Source: Prevotellaceae bacterium UBA1391
GTDB lineage: Bacteria > Bacteroidota > Bacteroidia > Bacteroidales > Bacteroidaceae
Direction of reading: 5' to 3'
Assembly (NCBI GenBank): GCA_002305265.1
Contig: DBQP01000005.1
Coordinates: 163,246 to 227,245 of the forward strand
Length of the DNA: 64,000 bases
In this document: positions 44,422 through 52,203 of the stretch, one piece after another
Layout: every line of letters begins with the position of its first letter
Position numbering within the stretch: the stretch's first letter is position 1
The notes under the pieces: model-generated
Told to the model about the DNA's origin: nothing
Database searches by the model: none
Seen by the model: the letters and a program-made list of their open reading frames with translations, nothing else
Made by a program: the position numbers and the translations under genes

Positions 44422-46605
44422 GTGAACAAAGCATATTTCACTATGATCGCAGCAGCCGCCATCATGGCCAGCGCCACCGACACCGACGCCCAGACGTTCA
44501 TCGGCCGTCAGCAGCCCGCCATCGAAGGCCGCCGCCTCACTCCCGAAGCCCTCTGGGCCATGGGCCGCATCGGTGCCTCAGATGTGGCACCGGATGCAAA
44601 AAGCATCGTCTACAACGTGACATACTACAGCGTGGAAGAAAACAAAAGTCACGCTGTCATCTATCTGCAAGCCACCGACGGAACCGCCGAACGCCTGCTG
44701 ACAAGCAGCACGAAGAGCGAACGATCGCCCCGCTTCTTCGACGGAGGACGGCAAATAGCGTACCTTTCCGCCGACGAGAACGGCACTTCGCAGCTCTTCG
44801 CCATGAACGCCGACGGAACCAATCGCCGGCAAATTTCCCATACAACGCTTGACATCGAGGACTACGCGTTCGCCCCCGACGGAAAACGCGTGCTCATCAT
44901 CCATCCCGTCGACCTCAAGAACAAGGCCGTAGACAAGCATCCCGACCTTCAGAAGACGACCGGCCGAATCATTACCGAGACGGCGATGTACCGTCACTGG
45001 GACGAATGGGTAGAGGCCGCTCCGCAGCCCTTCATCTATCACTTCAACGGCACGGAACTCTCCACAGACCCCATCCGCATCCTTGGCGACGCACCATATG
45101 AAAGCCCGATGCGCCCCTTCGGCGGCATCGAGCAGCTGGCCTGGAGTCCCGACTCCAAACAAGTGGCATACACATGCCGCAAGAAAACCGGTCTGGACTA
45201 CGCGACCAGCACCGACAGCGACATCTTTCTCTACGACATCGAGACGGGCACAACGACCAATCTGTGCAAACCTGCCGACTACGTGGCGCCTGAAGTAGAC
45301 TACACACGCTCGCTCCAGCACCAGCCGGTCAACGCCCCCATTGCAGCGGGAAAGGACTACAACCTCGGCTACGACACAAATCCGGCCTTCTCGCCAGACG
45401 GCCGCTACATCGCCTGGCAGAGCATGGAGCGCGACGGATACGAATCCGACCGAAACCGACTCTGCATCCTCGACACGAAGACGGGCCAGAAAACATACGT
45501 GACGGAGACGTTCCAAAGCAACGTCGATGCCTACACTTGGGCCGCGGACTCGAAGACGCTCTACTTCGTAGGCACATGGCACGGAACGACACACGTCTAC
45601 TCCACCAACCTCAAGGGGCAAGTGCAGCGCATCACCGACGGCCAGTACGACTACGGAAGCGTCGCCCTCTGCGGCAAGCAGCTGCTCTGCGAGCGCCACA
45701 GCATGAGCGAGTCGCCGGAACTTTTCCTCGTCAGCACGAAACCCTACACGAAGGGCGGCAACGTGCAGCAGCTGACTCACGAGAACCAATACTTCCGCGA
45801 CGCCATCGACTGGGGGACAACCCAGGAGTTCATCGGCGAAACCGTGGATGGAAAACCGCTTCACAGCTGGATAGTACTGCCGCCTCATTTCGATGCCAGC
45901 AAGAAGTATCCGACCCTCCTTTTCTGCGAAGGCGGACCCCAAAGTCCCGTCAGCCAGTTCTGGAGCTACCGCTGGAACATGATGATCATGGCGGCGAACG
46001 GCTACGTGGTCGTTGCGCCCAACCGACGCGGACTTCCCGGCTTCGGTATGGAATGGCTGGAAGAAATCTCCACCAACTACACAGGCCGATGCATGGACGA
46101 CTACAAGAGCGCCATCGACCAGGCTGCTGACAAATTCTCCTTCATCGACCGCGACCGGCTCGGATGCGTGGGCGCCAGCTTCGGCGGCTTCAGCGTCTAT
46201 TGGCTCGCGGGCAACCACGACGGCAGATTCAAATGCTTCATTGCACACGACGGAATCTTCAATCTCGAGCAGCAATATCTCGAGACGGAGGAGATGTGGT
46301 TTGCCAATTGGGACCTCGGCGGCGCGCCTTGGTTGCAGGATGAAGCCATCCAGCGCACCTACGCGCGGTCGCCCCACAAGTTTGTCGACCGCTGGGACAC
46401 GCCCATCCTCTGCATCCAGGGAGAGAAAGACTATCGCATCGTCACCAGTCAGGCGATGGCCGCCTACAACGCAGCCACCTACCGCGGAATTCCGGCCGAG
46501 TTCCTCGTCTTCCCCGACGAGAACCACTGGGTGCTCCGTCCGCAGAACGGCGTGCTCTGGCAACGCACCTACTTTGCCTGGCTCGACCGCTGGCTGAAGA
46601 AGTAG
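44422..46605 (+). CDS. S9-family prolyl oligopeptidase-like peptidase, exported
   Basis: 727 aa if translation begins at the GTG at 44422, giving a signal peptide NKAYFTMIAAAAIMASATDTDAQ; an ATG at 44443 and a GTG at 44314 are alternatives. The N-terminal ~450 residues are a WD40/PD40-like beta-propeller (AWSPDSKQVAYTC; FSPDGRYIAWQS). The C-terminal hydrolase has the serine in GASFGGFSVYWLA, the aspartate in IQGEKDYRI and the histidine in PDENHWVLRP. It resembles dipeptidyl/acylaminoacyl peptidases of Bacteroidetes that cut short peptides in the periplasm, which fits the POT peptide transporter and M18 aminopeptidase downstream. Confidence 0.9.
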   Translation: MNKAYFTMIAAAAIMASATDTDAQTFIGRQQPAIEGRRLTPEALWAMGRIGASDVAPDAKSIVYNVTYYSVEENKSHAVIYLQATDGTAERLLTSSTKSERSPRFFDGGRQIAYLSADENGTSQLFAMNADGTNRRQISHTTLDIEDYAFAPDGKRVLIIHPVDLKNKAVDKHPDLQKTTGRIITETAMYRHWDEWVEAAPQPFIYHFNGTELSTDPIRILGDAPYESPMRPFGGIEQLAWSPDSKQVAYTCRKKTGLDYATSTDSDIFLYDIETGTTTNLCKPADYVAPEVDYTRSLQHQPVNAPIAAGKDYNLGYDTNPAFSPDGRYIAWQSMERDGYESDRNRLCILDTKTGQKTYVTETFQSNVDAYTWAADSKTLYFVGTWHGTTHVYSTNLKGQVQRITDGQYDYGSVALCGKQLLCERHSMSESPELFLVSTKPYTKGGNVQQLTHENQYFRDAIDWGTTQEFIGETVDGKPLHSWIVLPPHFDASKKYPTLLFCEGGPQSPVSQFWSYRWNMMIMAANGYVVVAPNRRGLPGFGMEWLEEISTNYTGRCMDDYKSAIDQAADKFSFIDRDRLGCVGASFGGFSVYWLAGNHDGRFKCFIAHDGIFNLEQQYLETEEMWFANWDLGGAPWLQDEAIQRTYARSPHKFVDRWDTPILCIQGEKDYRIVTSQAMAAYNAATYRGIPAEFLVFPDENHWVLRPQNGVLWQRTYFAWLDRWLKK

Positions 46606-46787
46606 GGCGCACCGATATCCGCCTGTGGACAGCGGGCCAAAACGCGGCACGCGCACTTCCCCCGCACTCCACAGACGGACATCTCACACTACACCGGCAG
46701 ACCATTATATTCGTACGCGCGCATCGCCATGCGCATCCGCGTGCAAAGATAACCACCGGCGTGCGGACTTCCCACTTTGGGCGCGCA

Positions 46788-46854
46788 TCTTCGTTGGAAT
46801 CCAACTGAACGTTCCAAACTACCAACTGCGCTTTCCAAATTCTCCAGTTGCGCC
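46788..46854. repeat. Degenerate 21-22 bp repeat upstream of the MFS gene
   Basis: TTCCAAACTACCAACTGCGC (46812) is followed by a related unit TTCCAAATTCTCCAGTTGCG (46833), and the CCAACTG/CCAGTTG cores fall at 46801, 46822 and 46844. The first copy overlaps an inverted repeat GTTGG-AAT-CCAAC. The rest of the gap 46606-47024 shows no gene and no convincing promoter. Confidence 0.55.
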
Positions 46855-47024
46855 TCTCCCACTCCGTCCCTTCTCGGCCGTCTTCCCCTCCGTCCTCTGT
46901 GTCCCAATCGTCCGGACGCAACGGTTCTACTACCTGACGTCCTCTTTGTACCCCTCCGGCCACACGGCCAACTTCATCCGAGTGCGTCTTCCTCACGGCA
47001 TCAATCCTAAATCAAGCTATATCT

Positions 47025-48386
47025 ATGACCTCAACCATTCAAAGAAAGCTCAGCGACTCCCCAGCCTTGCGCTGGAGTGCGCTCTTCATCGTGGCCTTCA
47101 CGATGATGGCTGCCTACTACGTCAACGACGTGATGGCGCCTCTCAAGACCATGCTGGAAGGCCAGCTCGGCTGGACATCTTCCGAATACGGATTCTTCAC
47201 GGGCGCCTACTCGTTCCTCAACGTCTTCCTGCTCATGCTCATCTGGGGCGGACTCATCCTCGACCGCTTCGGCATCCGCTTCACAGGCATCCTCTCCACG
47301 ATCCTCATGGTGGTGGGAACTGGCGCAGAATACTTGGCCATCACGAAATATGCTGGCTCCACCGACATGGTGCTGGGCTACAAATTCGATGTCTTCCTCG
47401 CTTCGGCCGGCTATTCCGTGTTCGGCGTCGGCGCTGAGGTGGCAGGCATCACTGTCAGCAAGATCATCGGCAAGTGGTTTGCCGGCAAGGAAGTCGCGCT
47501 CGCCATGGGAGTGCAGGTCGCGCTCGCCCGCATCGGCTCACAGGTGGCCTACGCCGCCGCCATTCCCGTGGCCAAAGCCTTCAGCATCTCCACGCCGCTG
47601 CTCATCGGCGCCTGCGTCCTCGTAGCCGGATTCGTGGCCTTCCTCGCCTTCTCCCTCATGGACCGCAAGCTCGACAAGCAGGTGAAGGCCGCTGCGCCCG
47701 CCGCCGACGAGGATAAATTCTCGTTCAGCGATGTCGTGGCCGTCGTGAAGAACCCCGGCTTCTGGCTCATCGCCGTGCTCTGCGTGCTCTTCTACAGCTG
47801 CGTCTTCCCATTCCAGAAATTCGCCACCGAGCTGATGACGTCGAAGTATGGCGTCGACGAGGACCTCGCCGGCACCTTCGCCGGCCTGCCGGCACTCGGC
47901 GCGCTCTTCCTCACCCCCGTCTTTGGCGGCATGATCGACAAGAAAGGAAAGGCCGCCAGCATCATGATCCTCGGCAGCGCCATGCTCATCCTCGTCCATC
48001 TCACCTACTCGCTGCCCTTCATCAGCAGCAGCGCCGTGGCCATCGCCCTCATGATCGTGCTGGGCATCGCCTTCTCGCTCGTGCCCTCCGCCATGTGGCC
48101 CAGCGTCACGAAAATATTCCCCGTGAAGCAGCTCGGCACGGCCTTCGCCCTCATCTTCTTCATCCAGAACATCGGTCTCTGGGGCATTCCCGCCCTCATC
48201 GGCAGCGTGCTCGAGGGCTATTGCATCGTGGGACAGAACGCCGACGGCAGCAACATCTACGACTATCAGTTGCCGATGATCATCTTCACCACCATCGCCA
48301 CAGCCTCGCTCCTCGTCGCCTATCTGCTCAAGGTGGTCGACAAGAAGAAAGGATACGGGCTCGAACAGCCCAACATCAAGGCCTGA
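47025..48386 (+). CDS. Major facilitator superfamily transporter
   Basis: 453 aa with twelve predicted membrane segments. The MFS signature loop between TM2 and TM3 reads GGLILDRFGIRFTG, and a central cytoplasmic loop (MDRKLDKQVKAAAPAADEDKFSF) separates the halves. The second half repeats the motif as GGMIDKKGKAASIM. Overall it resembles the nitrate/oxalate-type MFS branch common in Bacteroidetes, but no substrate can be assigned. A peptide transporter of a different family follows 162 bp later on the same strand. Confidence 0.85.
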   Translation: MTSTIQRKLSDSPALRWSALFIVAFTMMAAYYVNDVMAPLKTMLEGQLGWTSSEYGFFTGAYSFLNVFLLMLIWGGLILDRFGIRFTGILSTILMVVGTGAEYLAITKYAGSTDMVLGYKFDVFLASAGYSVFGVGAEVAGITVSKIIGKWFAGKEVALAMGVQVALARIGSQVAYAAAIPVAKAFSISTPLLIGACVLVAGFVAFLAFSLMDRKLDKQVKAAAPAADEDKFSFSDVVAVVKNPGFWLIAVLCVLFYSCVFPFQKFATELMTSKYGVDEDLAGTFAGLPALGALFLTPVFGGMIDKKGKAASIMILGSAMLILVHLTYSLPFISSSAVAIALMIVLGIAFSLVPSAMWPSVTKIFPVKQLGTAFALIFFIQNIGLWGIPALIGSVLEGYCIVGQNADGSNIYDYQLPMIIFTTIATASLLVAYLLKVVDKKKGYGLEQPNIKA

Positions 48387-48548
48387 GCTGCCTCCGCGCC
48401 ACGCGCCGCACGCGCTGCCGCCACCAGCCGCAACGCCTGCTCGGGCCACGCCGTCCCGCAGCTCCGCAGCGCCCGATGGCCATCGCCCAGCCTTGCCGCC
48501 CCCGCTCCATCAATCCTTATTCATTATTCACCATTCATCCCCCTCACC

Positions 48549-50075
48549 ATGTTTAACGGACAACCCAAAGGTCTCTGGGCACTTGCCCTCGCCAACACCG
48601 GAGAGCGTTTCGGCTACTACACCATGCTGGCCGTATTCGTGCTCTTCCTCCAGGCCAACTTCGGCTTCTCGGAGCAGACTGCCGGCGACATCTACTCCGG
48701 CTTCCTCGCATTCGTCTACTTCCTCCCCTTCATCGGCGGCATGCTGGCCGACCGCTTCGGCTATATGAAGATGGTCACCATCGGCATCCTCATCATGTTC
48801 CTCGGCTACCTCTTCCTGGCCATGCCTGCAGGCGCCGACACCACAGCCCTCGTCATCATGTTCGTCGCCCTCGTCCTCATCAGCGCAGGCACCGGACTCT
48901 TCAAAGGCAACTTGCAGGTGCTCGTCGGCAACCTCTACGACGCACCCGAATATGCCAACAAGCGCGACGCAGCCTTCTCCATCTTCTATATGGCCATCAA
49001 CATCGGCGCATTCTTCGCTCCATCCACGGCCGTCACCATCATGAAATGGGGACAGGAAGCCTTCGGCGTCAGCGTGCAGGACTCCTACCACTTCGCCTTC
49101 GCCGTGGCCTGCGTCTCCCTCATCCTCTCCATCGCCATCTACTATTTCTTCCGCTCCACGTTCGCCCACGCCGACGGAGGCAAGAAGGTGGCCGCCAAGA
49201 GCGACGCCGCACCCGCCGAAGAGCTGTCGCCGGCCGAGAACAAGGCACGCATCACAGCCCTCTGCCTCGTCTTCGCCGTCGTCATCTTCTTCTGGATGGC
49301 CTTCCACCAGAACGGCCTCACGCTCACCTTCTTCGCCCGCGACTACACGGTGACATCCTCCACCGGCATCGAGAGCATGATGTTCAGCGTGCCCAACCTC
49401 CTCTGCGTCATCGCCATCGTCTACGCCCTCTTCTCCCTCTTCCAGAGCAGCACCACCAAGGGACGCGGCATCGCAGCAGGCGTCATCGCCATCGCCGTCG
49501 CCTACCTCGTCTACAGCTACACCCAGATGCCGGCCGAAACACCCGTCGACGCCCCCATCTTCCAGCAGTTCAACCCGCTCTTCGTCGTCATGCTCACCCC
49601 CGTCAGCATGGCCATCTTCGGCGCCCTCGCCAAGAAAGGCAAGGAGCCTAAGGCACCCGTCAAGATTGGTCTCGGCATGCTCGTCGCCGCCCTCGGCTAT
49701 CTCATCATGATTGTCGGCTCGCTCCAGCTCGCCAGTCCGGCAGAGCAGAACGCCGCCCTCAGCGCCGGCACCGAAGTGGCCCGCGTGTCGCCCAACTGGC
49801 TCGTGAGCACCTACCTCGTCCTCACCTTCGCCGAGCTCCTCCTCTCGCCCATGGGCATCTCCTTCGTCAGCAAGGTGGCTCCCCCGAAGTTCAAGGGCAT
49901 GATGATGGGCGGCTGGTTCGTCGCCACCGCCATCGGCAACTACGGCACCAAGCTCGGCAGCGAGCTCTGGGGCACACTCCCCCTCTGGGTCGTATGGTGC
50001 GCCTTCAGCGTGCTCTGCCTCCTCTCCGCCATCTTCATCTTCTCCGTGCTGAAGAAACTCAACAAGGTGGCCTGA
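48549..50075 (+). CDS. POT/PTR-family proton-dependent oligopeptide transporter
   Basis: 508 aa with about 14 predicted membrane helices. The POT proton-coupling motif appears in TM1 as LANTGERFGYYTML (the ExxER-type glutamate and arginine), and the second family signature region reads RDAAFSIFYMAINIGAFFAPS. It imports di- and tripeptides with protons across the inner membrane. Neighbouring peptidases (S9 upstream; M18 aminopeptidase downstream) suggest a local peptide-use theme, though each has separate signals. A clear terminator follows at 50103-50143. Confidence 0.93.
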   Translation: MFNGQPKGLWALALANTGERFGYYTMLAVFVLFLQANFGFSEQTAGDIYSGFLAFVYFLPFIGGMLADRFGYMKMVTIGILIMFLGYLFLAMPAGADTTALVIMFVALVLISAGTGLFKGNLQVLVGNLYDAPEYANKRDAAFSIFYMAINIGAFFAPSTAVTIMKWGQEAFGVSVQDSYHFAFAVACVSLILSIAIYYFFRSTFAHADGGKKVAAKSDAAPAEELSPAENKARITALCLVFAVVIFFWMAFHQNGLTLTFFARDYTVTSSTGIESMMFSVPNLLCVIAIVYALFSLFQSSTTKGRGIAAGVIAIAVAYLVYSYTQMPAETPVDAPIFQQFNPLFVVMLTPVSMAIFGALAKKGKEPKAPVKIGLGMLVAALGYLIMIVGSLQLASPAEQNAALSAGTEVARVSPNWLVSTYLVLTFAELLLSPMGISFVSKVAPPKFKGMMMGGWFVATAIGNYGTKLGSELWGTLPLWVVWCAFSVLCLLSAIFIFSVLKKLNKVA

Positions 50076-50102
50076 CCCCTCCGCCACTACAACCGCCATC
50101 CC

Positions 50103-50150
50103 ATCTCCACCGCGCATCGCCCTCCGGCCTTCGCGGTGGAGATTTCTTTT
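50103..50150 (+). terminator. Hairpin terminator after the peptide transporter
   Basis: ATCTCCACCGCG (50103-50114) pairs perfectly with CGCGGTGGAGAT (50132-50143) and runs into TTCTTTT. Confidence 0.92.
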
Positions 50151-50189
50151 CACCCCCGCCACAGCCCCCCTCCGCACGCGCGGAAAAAA

Positions 50190-50245
50190 CGAAGGCCTTC
50201 GTTTTCCATTTCGAACGCCTTCGTTTCCGAAAACGAACGCCTTCG
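50190..50245. repeat. Phased palindrome array G (three units, two hybrid)
   Basis: CGAAGGCCTTCG at 50190, then CGAACGCCTTCG at 50212 and 50234, exactly 22 bp apart and with A/T-run flanks. The last two combine the left half of one unit kind (CGAACG) with the right half of the other (CCTTCG). The array lies 45 bp after a terminator. The rest of the gap to 50597 holds the promoter at 50458 and nothing else I can identify. Confidence 0.9.
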
Positions 50246-50457
50246 TTTTCTCCTGCCGTCAAGCCACCCCCGCACGCAGCACGCCACCCTGCCATCGCGA
50301 AGACGCCCGCAGCCCGCCGCCCGCATGACCACCGCCCGCAGCGGAGACGCCCGCAGCAACCCGCAGGCCTGCCCGTCGCTCCCACACCCTCCGTCCACAT
50401 CCCGCAGCCGCCGCAGGATTCCCGACCACCGACAACGCAAATTCCAGAAAAAAACAG

Positions 50458-50465
50458 TATATTTG
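50458..50465 (+). promoter_or_regulatory. Promoter -7 element of the M18 aminopeptidase gene
   Basis: TATATTTG, an exact TAnnTTTG box 132 bp before the ATG at 50598. Confidence 0.7.
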
Positions 50466-50597
50466 CAACGAGGAGCCAGCCCCGCTCCGCGCAACCCGCG
50501 TGTGCCAGCCAGCCCACACATCGCCGGCAGCCGCACCACCGGAGCGCCAGGCCAGTTCCCCACCCAACGCAATCATCCACCTCAAACACATCCCGAC

Positions 50598-51908
50598 ATG
50601 ATTTCCCGACTCCTCCAATTCCTCGACGCATCGCCCGTCAACTTCCTCGCCGTGCGCAACATCGCCGATGCACTCGACGCAGCCGGATTCTGCCGCATCG
50701 ACCCCACGCAGCCCCTGCCCCCGCTCAAGGCCGGCGACCAAATCTATACGACCAAGAACGATTCCTCCATCTACGCCCTGCGCATCGGGCGCCGCCCGCT
50801 GGCCGACGCCGGCTTCCACCTCATCTGCGCCCACTGCGACTCGCCCACCTTCCGCATCAAGCCCAACGCCGAGATGACAGCCGAAGGCGGCATCGTGCGC
50901 CTCAACACAGAAGTCTATGGCGGCCCCATCATGTCCACGTGGTTCGACCGCCCGCTCACGATAGCCGGACGCGTCATCCTGCGCGGCCCGTCCCCCCTCG
51001 AGCCCCTCACCGAGCTCGTCCACATCCGGCGCCCGCTCCTCCAGATCGCCAACCTCGCCATCCACTTCAACCGTGAAGTGAACGAAGGCGTCAAGCTCAG
51101 CCGCCAGAAAGACGTGCTGCCCATCCTCGGCATCATCAGCGACGAGCTCGAGCGCGGACAGCTCCTCATCAACGCCCTCGTGGCCGACATCAACAGCCGC
51201 CGCGACGCTGCCCAGCACGTGGCCGCCGCAGACATCCTCGACTTCGACCTCTATCTGGCCGACACCACACCGGCCTGCACCTTCGGCATCCACGACGAGT
51301 TCCTCTCCTCCGGACGCCTCGACGATCTCTCCATGTGCCAGGCCGGACTCGAGGCCCTGCTCGCCGCGCCCACGGGCGACACCACACAGGTGCTGGCCAT
51401 CTTCGACAACGAGGAGACAGGCTCGCAGACCAAGCAGGGCGCCGGCAGCCCCTTCCTGGCCTCCCTCCTCCGCCGCGTCGCCCTCCAGCAGAGCCACAGC
51501 GAGGAGGCATTCCTGCAGGCCGTGGAGCGCGCCTTCATGGTCAGCGCCGACAACGCACACGCCTGGCACCCCAACTACAGCGAGAAATACGACCCGACCA
51601 ACCATCCCGTCCTCGGCGGCGGCCCCGTCATCAAATACAACGCCGCACAGAAATACGCCTCCGACGCCGTCTTGGCCAGCATCTTTGCAGAAATCTGCCG
51701 CGCCGCCGACGTCCCCGTCCAGCGCTTCGTCAACCACAGCGACGTGCCCGGAGGCTCCACCCTGGGCAACATCCTCGCCTCCTCGCTCCCCGTCAGAGGC
51801 GTCGACATGGGCAACGGCATTCTCGCCATGCACTCCTGCCGCGAGACCGGCTCCGTAGCCGACCACCTCTACTGCGTGCGCGCCTTCACGAAATTCTACG
51901 AGATGTAG
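50598..51908 (+). CDS. apeB: M18-family aminopeptidase
   Basis: 436 aa from ATG 50598 (MISRLLQFLDASPVNFLAVRN); the frame stays open upstream through the repeat array and promoter, so the late start is right. Metal and catalytic residues sit in the M18 pattern: the histidine in ICAHCDSPTFRIKP, the aspartate in LDDLSMCQ, the acidic pair in IFDNEETGS, and the C-terminal histidine in MGNGILAMHSCRETG. MVSADNAHAWHPNYSEKYD is also typical. It is a cytoplasmic zinc aminopeptidase that removes N-terminal residues, often acidic ones, from peptides. It could process peptides brought in by the POT transporter upstream, but it has its own promoter. Confidence 0.95.
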   Translation: MISRLLQFLDASPVNFLAVRNIADALDAAGFCRIDPTQPLPPLKAGDQIYTTKNDSSIYALRIGRRPLADAGFHLICAHCDSPTFRIKPNAEMTAEGGIVRLNTEVYGGPIMSTWFDRPLTIAGRVILRGPSPLEPLTELVHIRRPLLQIANLAIHFNREVNEGVKLSRQKDVLPILGIISDELERGQLLINALVADINSRRDAAQHVAAADILDFDLYLADTTPACTFGIHDEFLSSGRLDDLSMCQAGLEALLAAPTGDTTQVLAIFDNEETGSQTKQGAGSPFLASLLRRVALQQSHSEEAFLQAVERAFMVSADNAHAWHPNYSEKYDPTNHPVLGGGPVIKYNAAQKYASDAVLASIFAEICRAADVPVQRFVNHSDVPGGSTLGNILASSLPVRGVDMGNGILAMHSCRETGSVADHLYCVRAFTKFYEM

Positions 51909-51991
51909 GCCGCCCCGCCCAACGCCACAGCGCCCATCCCACACTTCTGACAGCCCCTGCGACCGCCGGATTCCCCAACAGGATACAGCTA

Positions 51992-52041
51992 CCACACCGA
52001 CCTTGCACGCGCCATCCTGCGCGACACAAGGCCCGGTGTGG
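51992..52041 (+). terminator. Multi-stem hairpin after the M18 gene
   Basis: CCACACCG (51992-51999) pairs with CGGTGTGG (52034-52041), CCTTG (52001-52005) with CAAGG (52027-52031), and CGCGC with GCGCG inside. The following T run is weak (GCGTCTTTAG). Confidence 0.55.
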
Positions 52042-52191
52042 CATGCTGCGTCTTTAGAGCCATCCCCAGTGCCACCTGCAAGCCCCGCGCAAAGCACCAG
52101 CAGGCACATCCGCCGCACTCAGCCACGGAAAAAATGCCGCAACCAGGCAACATCCCATGCAGGGTAATGCCGCTATCTCAAAAAAAATCAC

Positions 52192-52199
52192 GAACTTTG
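52192..52199 (+). promoter_or_regulatory. Promoter -7 element almost touching the Ca-ATPase start codon
   Basis: GAACTTTG (one mismatch to TAnnTTTG) ends 4 bp before the ATG at 52204. Initiation about 5-7 bp downstream would give a leaderless mRNA. Confidence 0.5.
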
Positions 52200-52203
52200 C
52201 AGC

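Noticed and set aside
46744..46751. Minus-strand TATCTTTG box after the S9 peptidase gene
   Set aside because: No gene lies downstream on the minus strand; an antisense transcript is possible but nothing else supports it.
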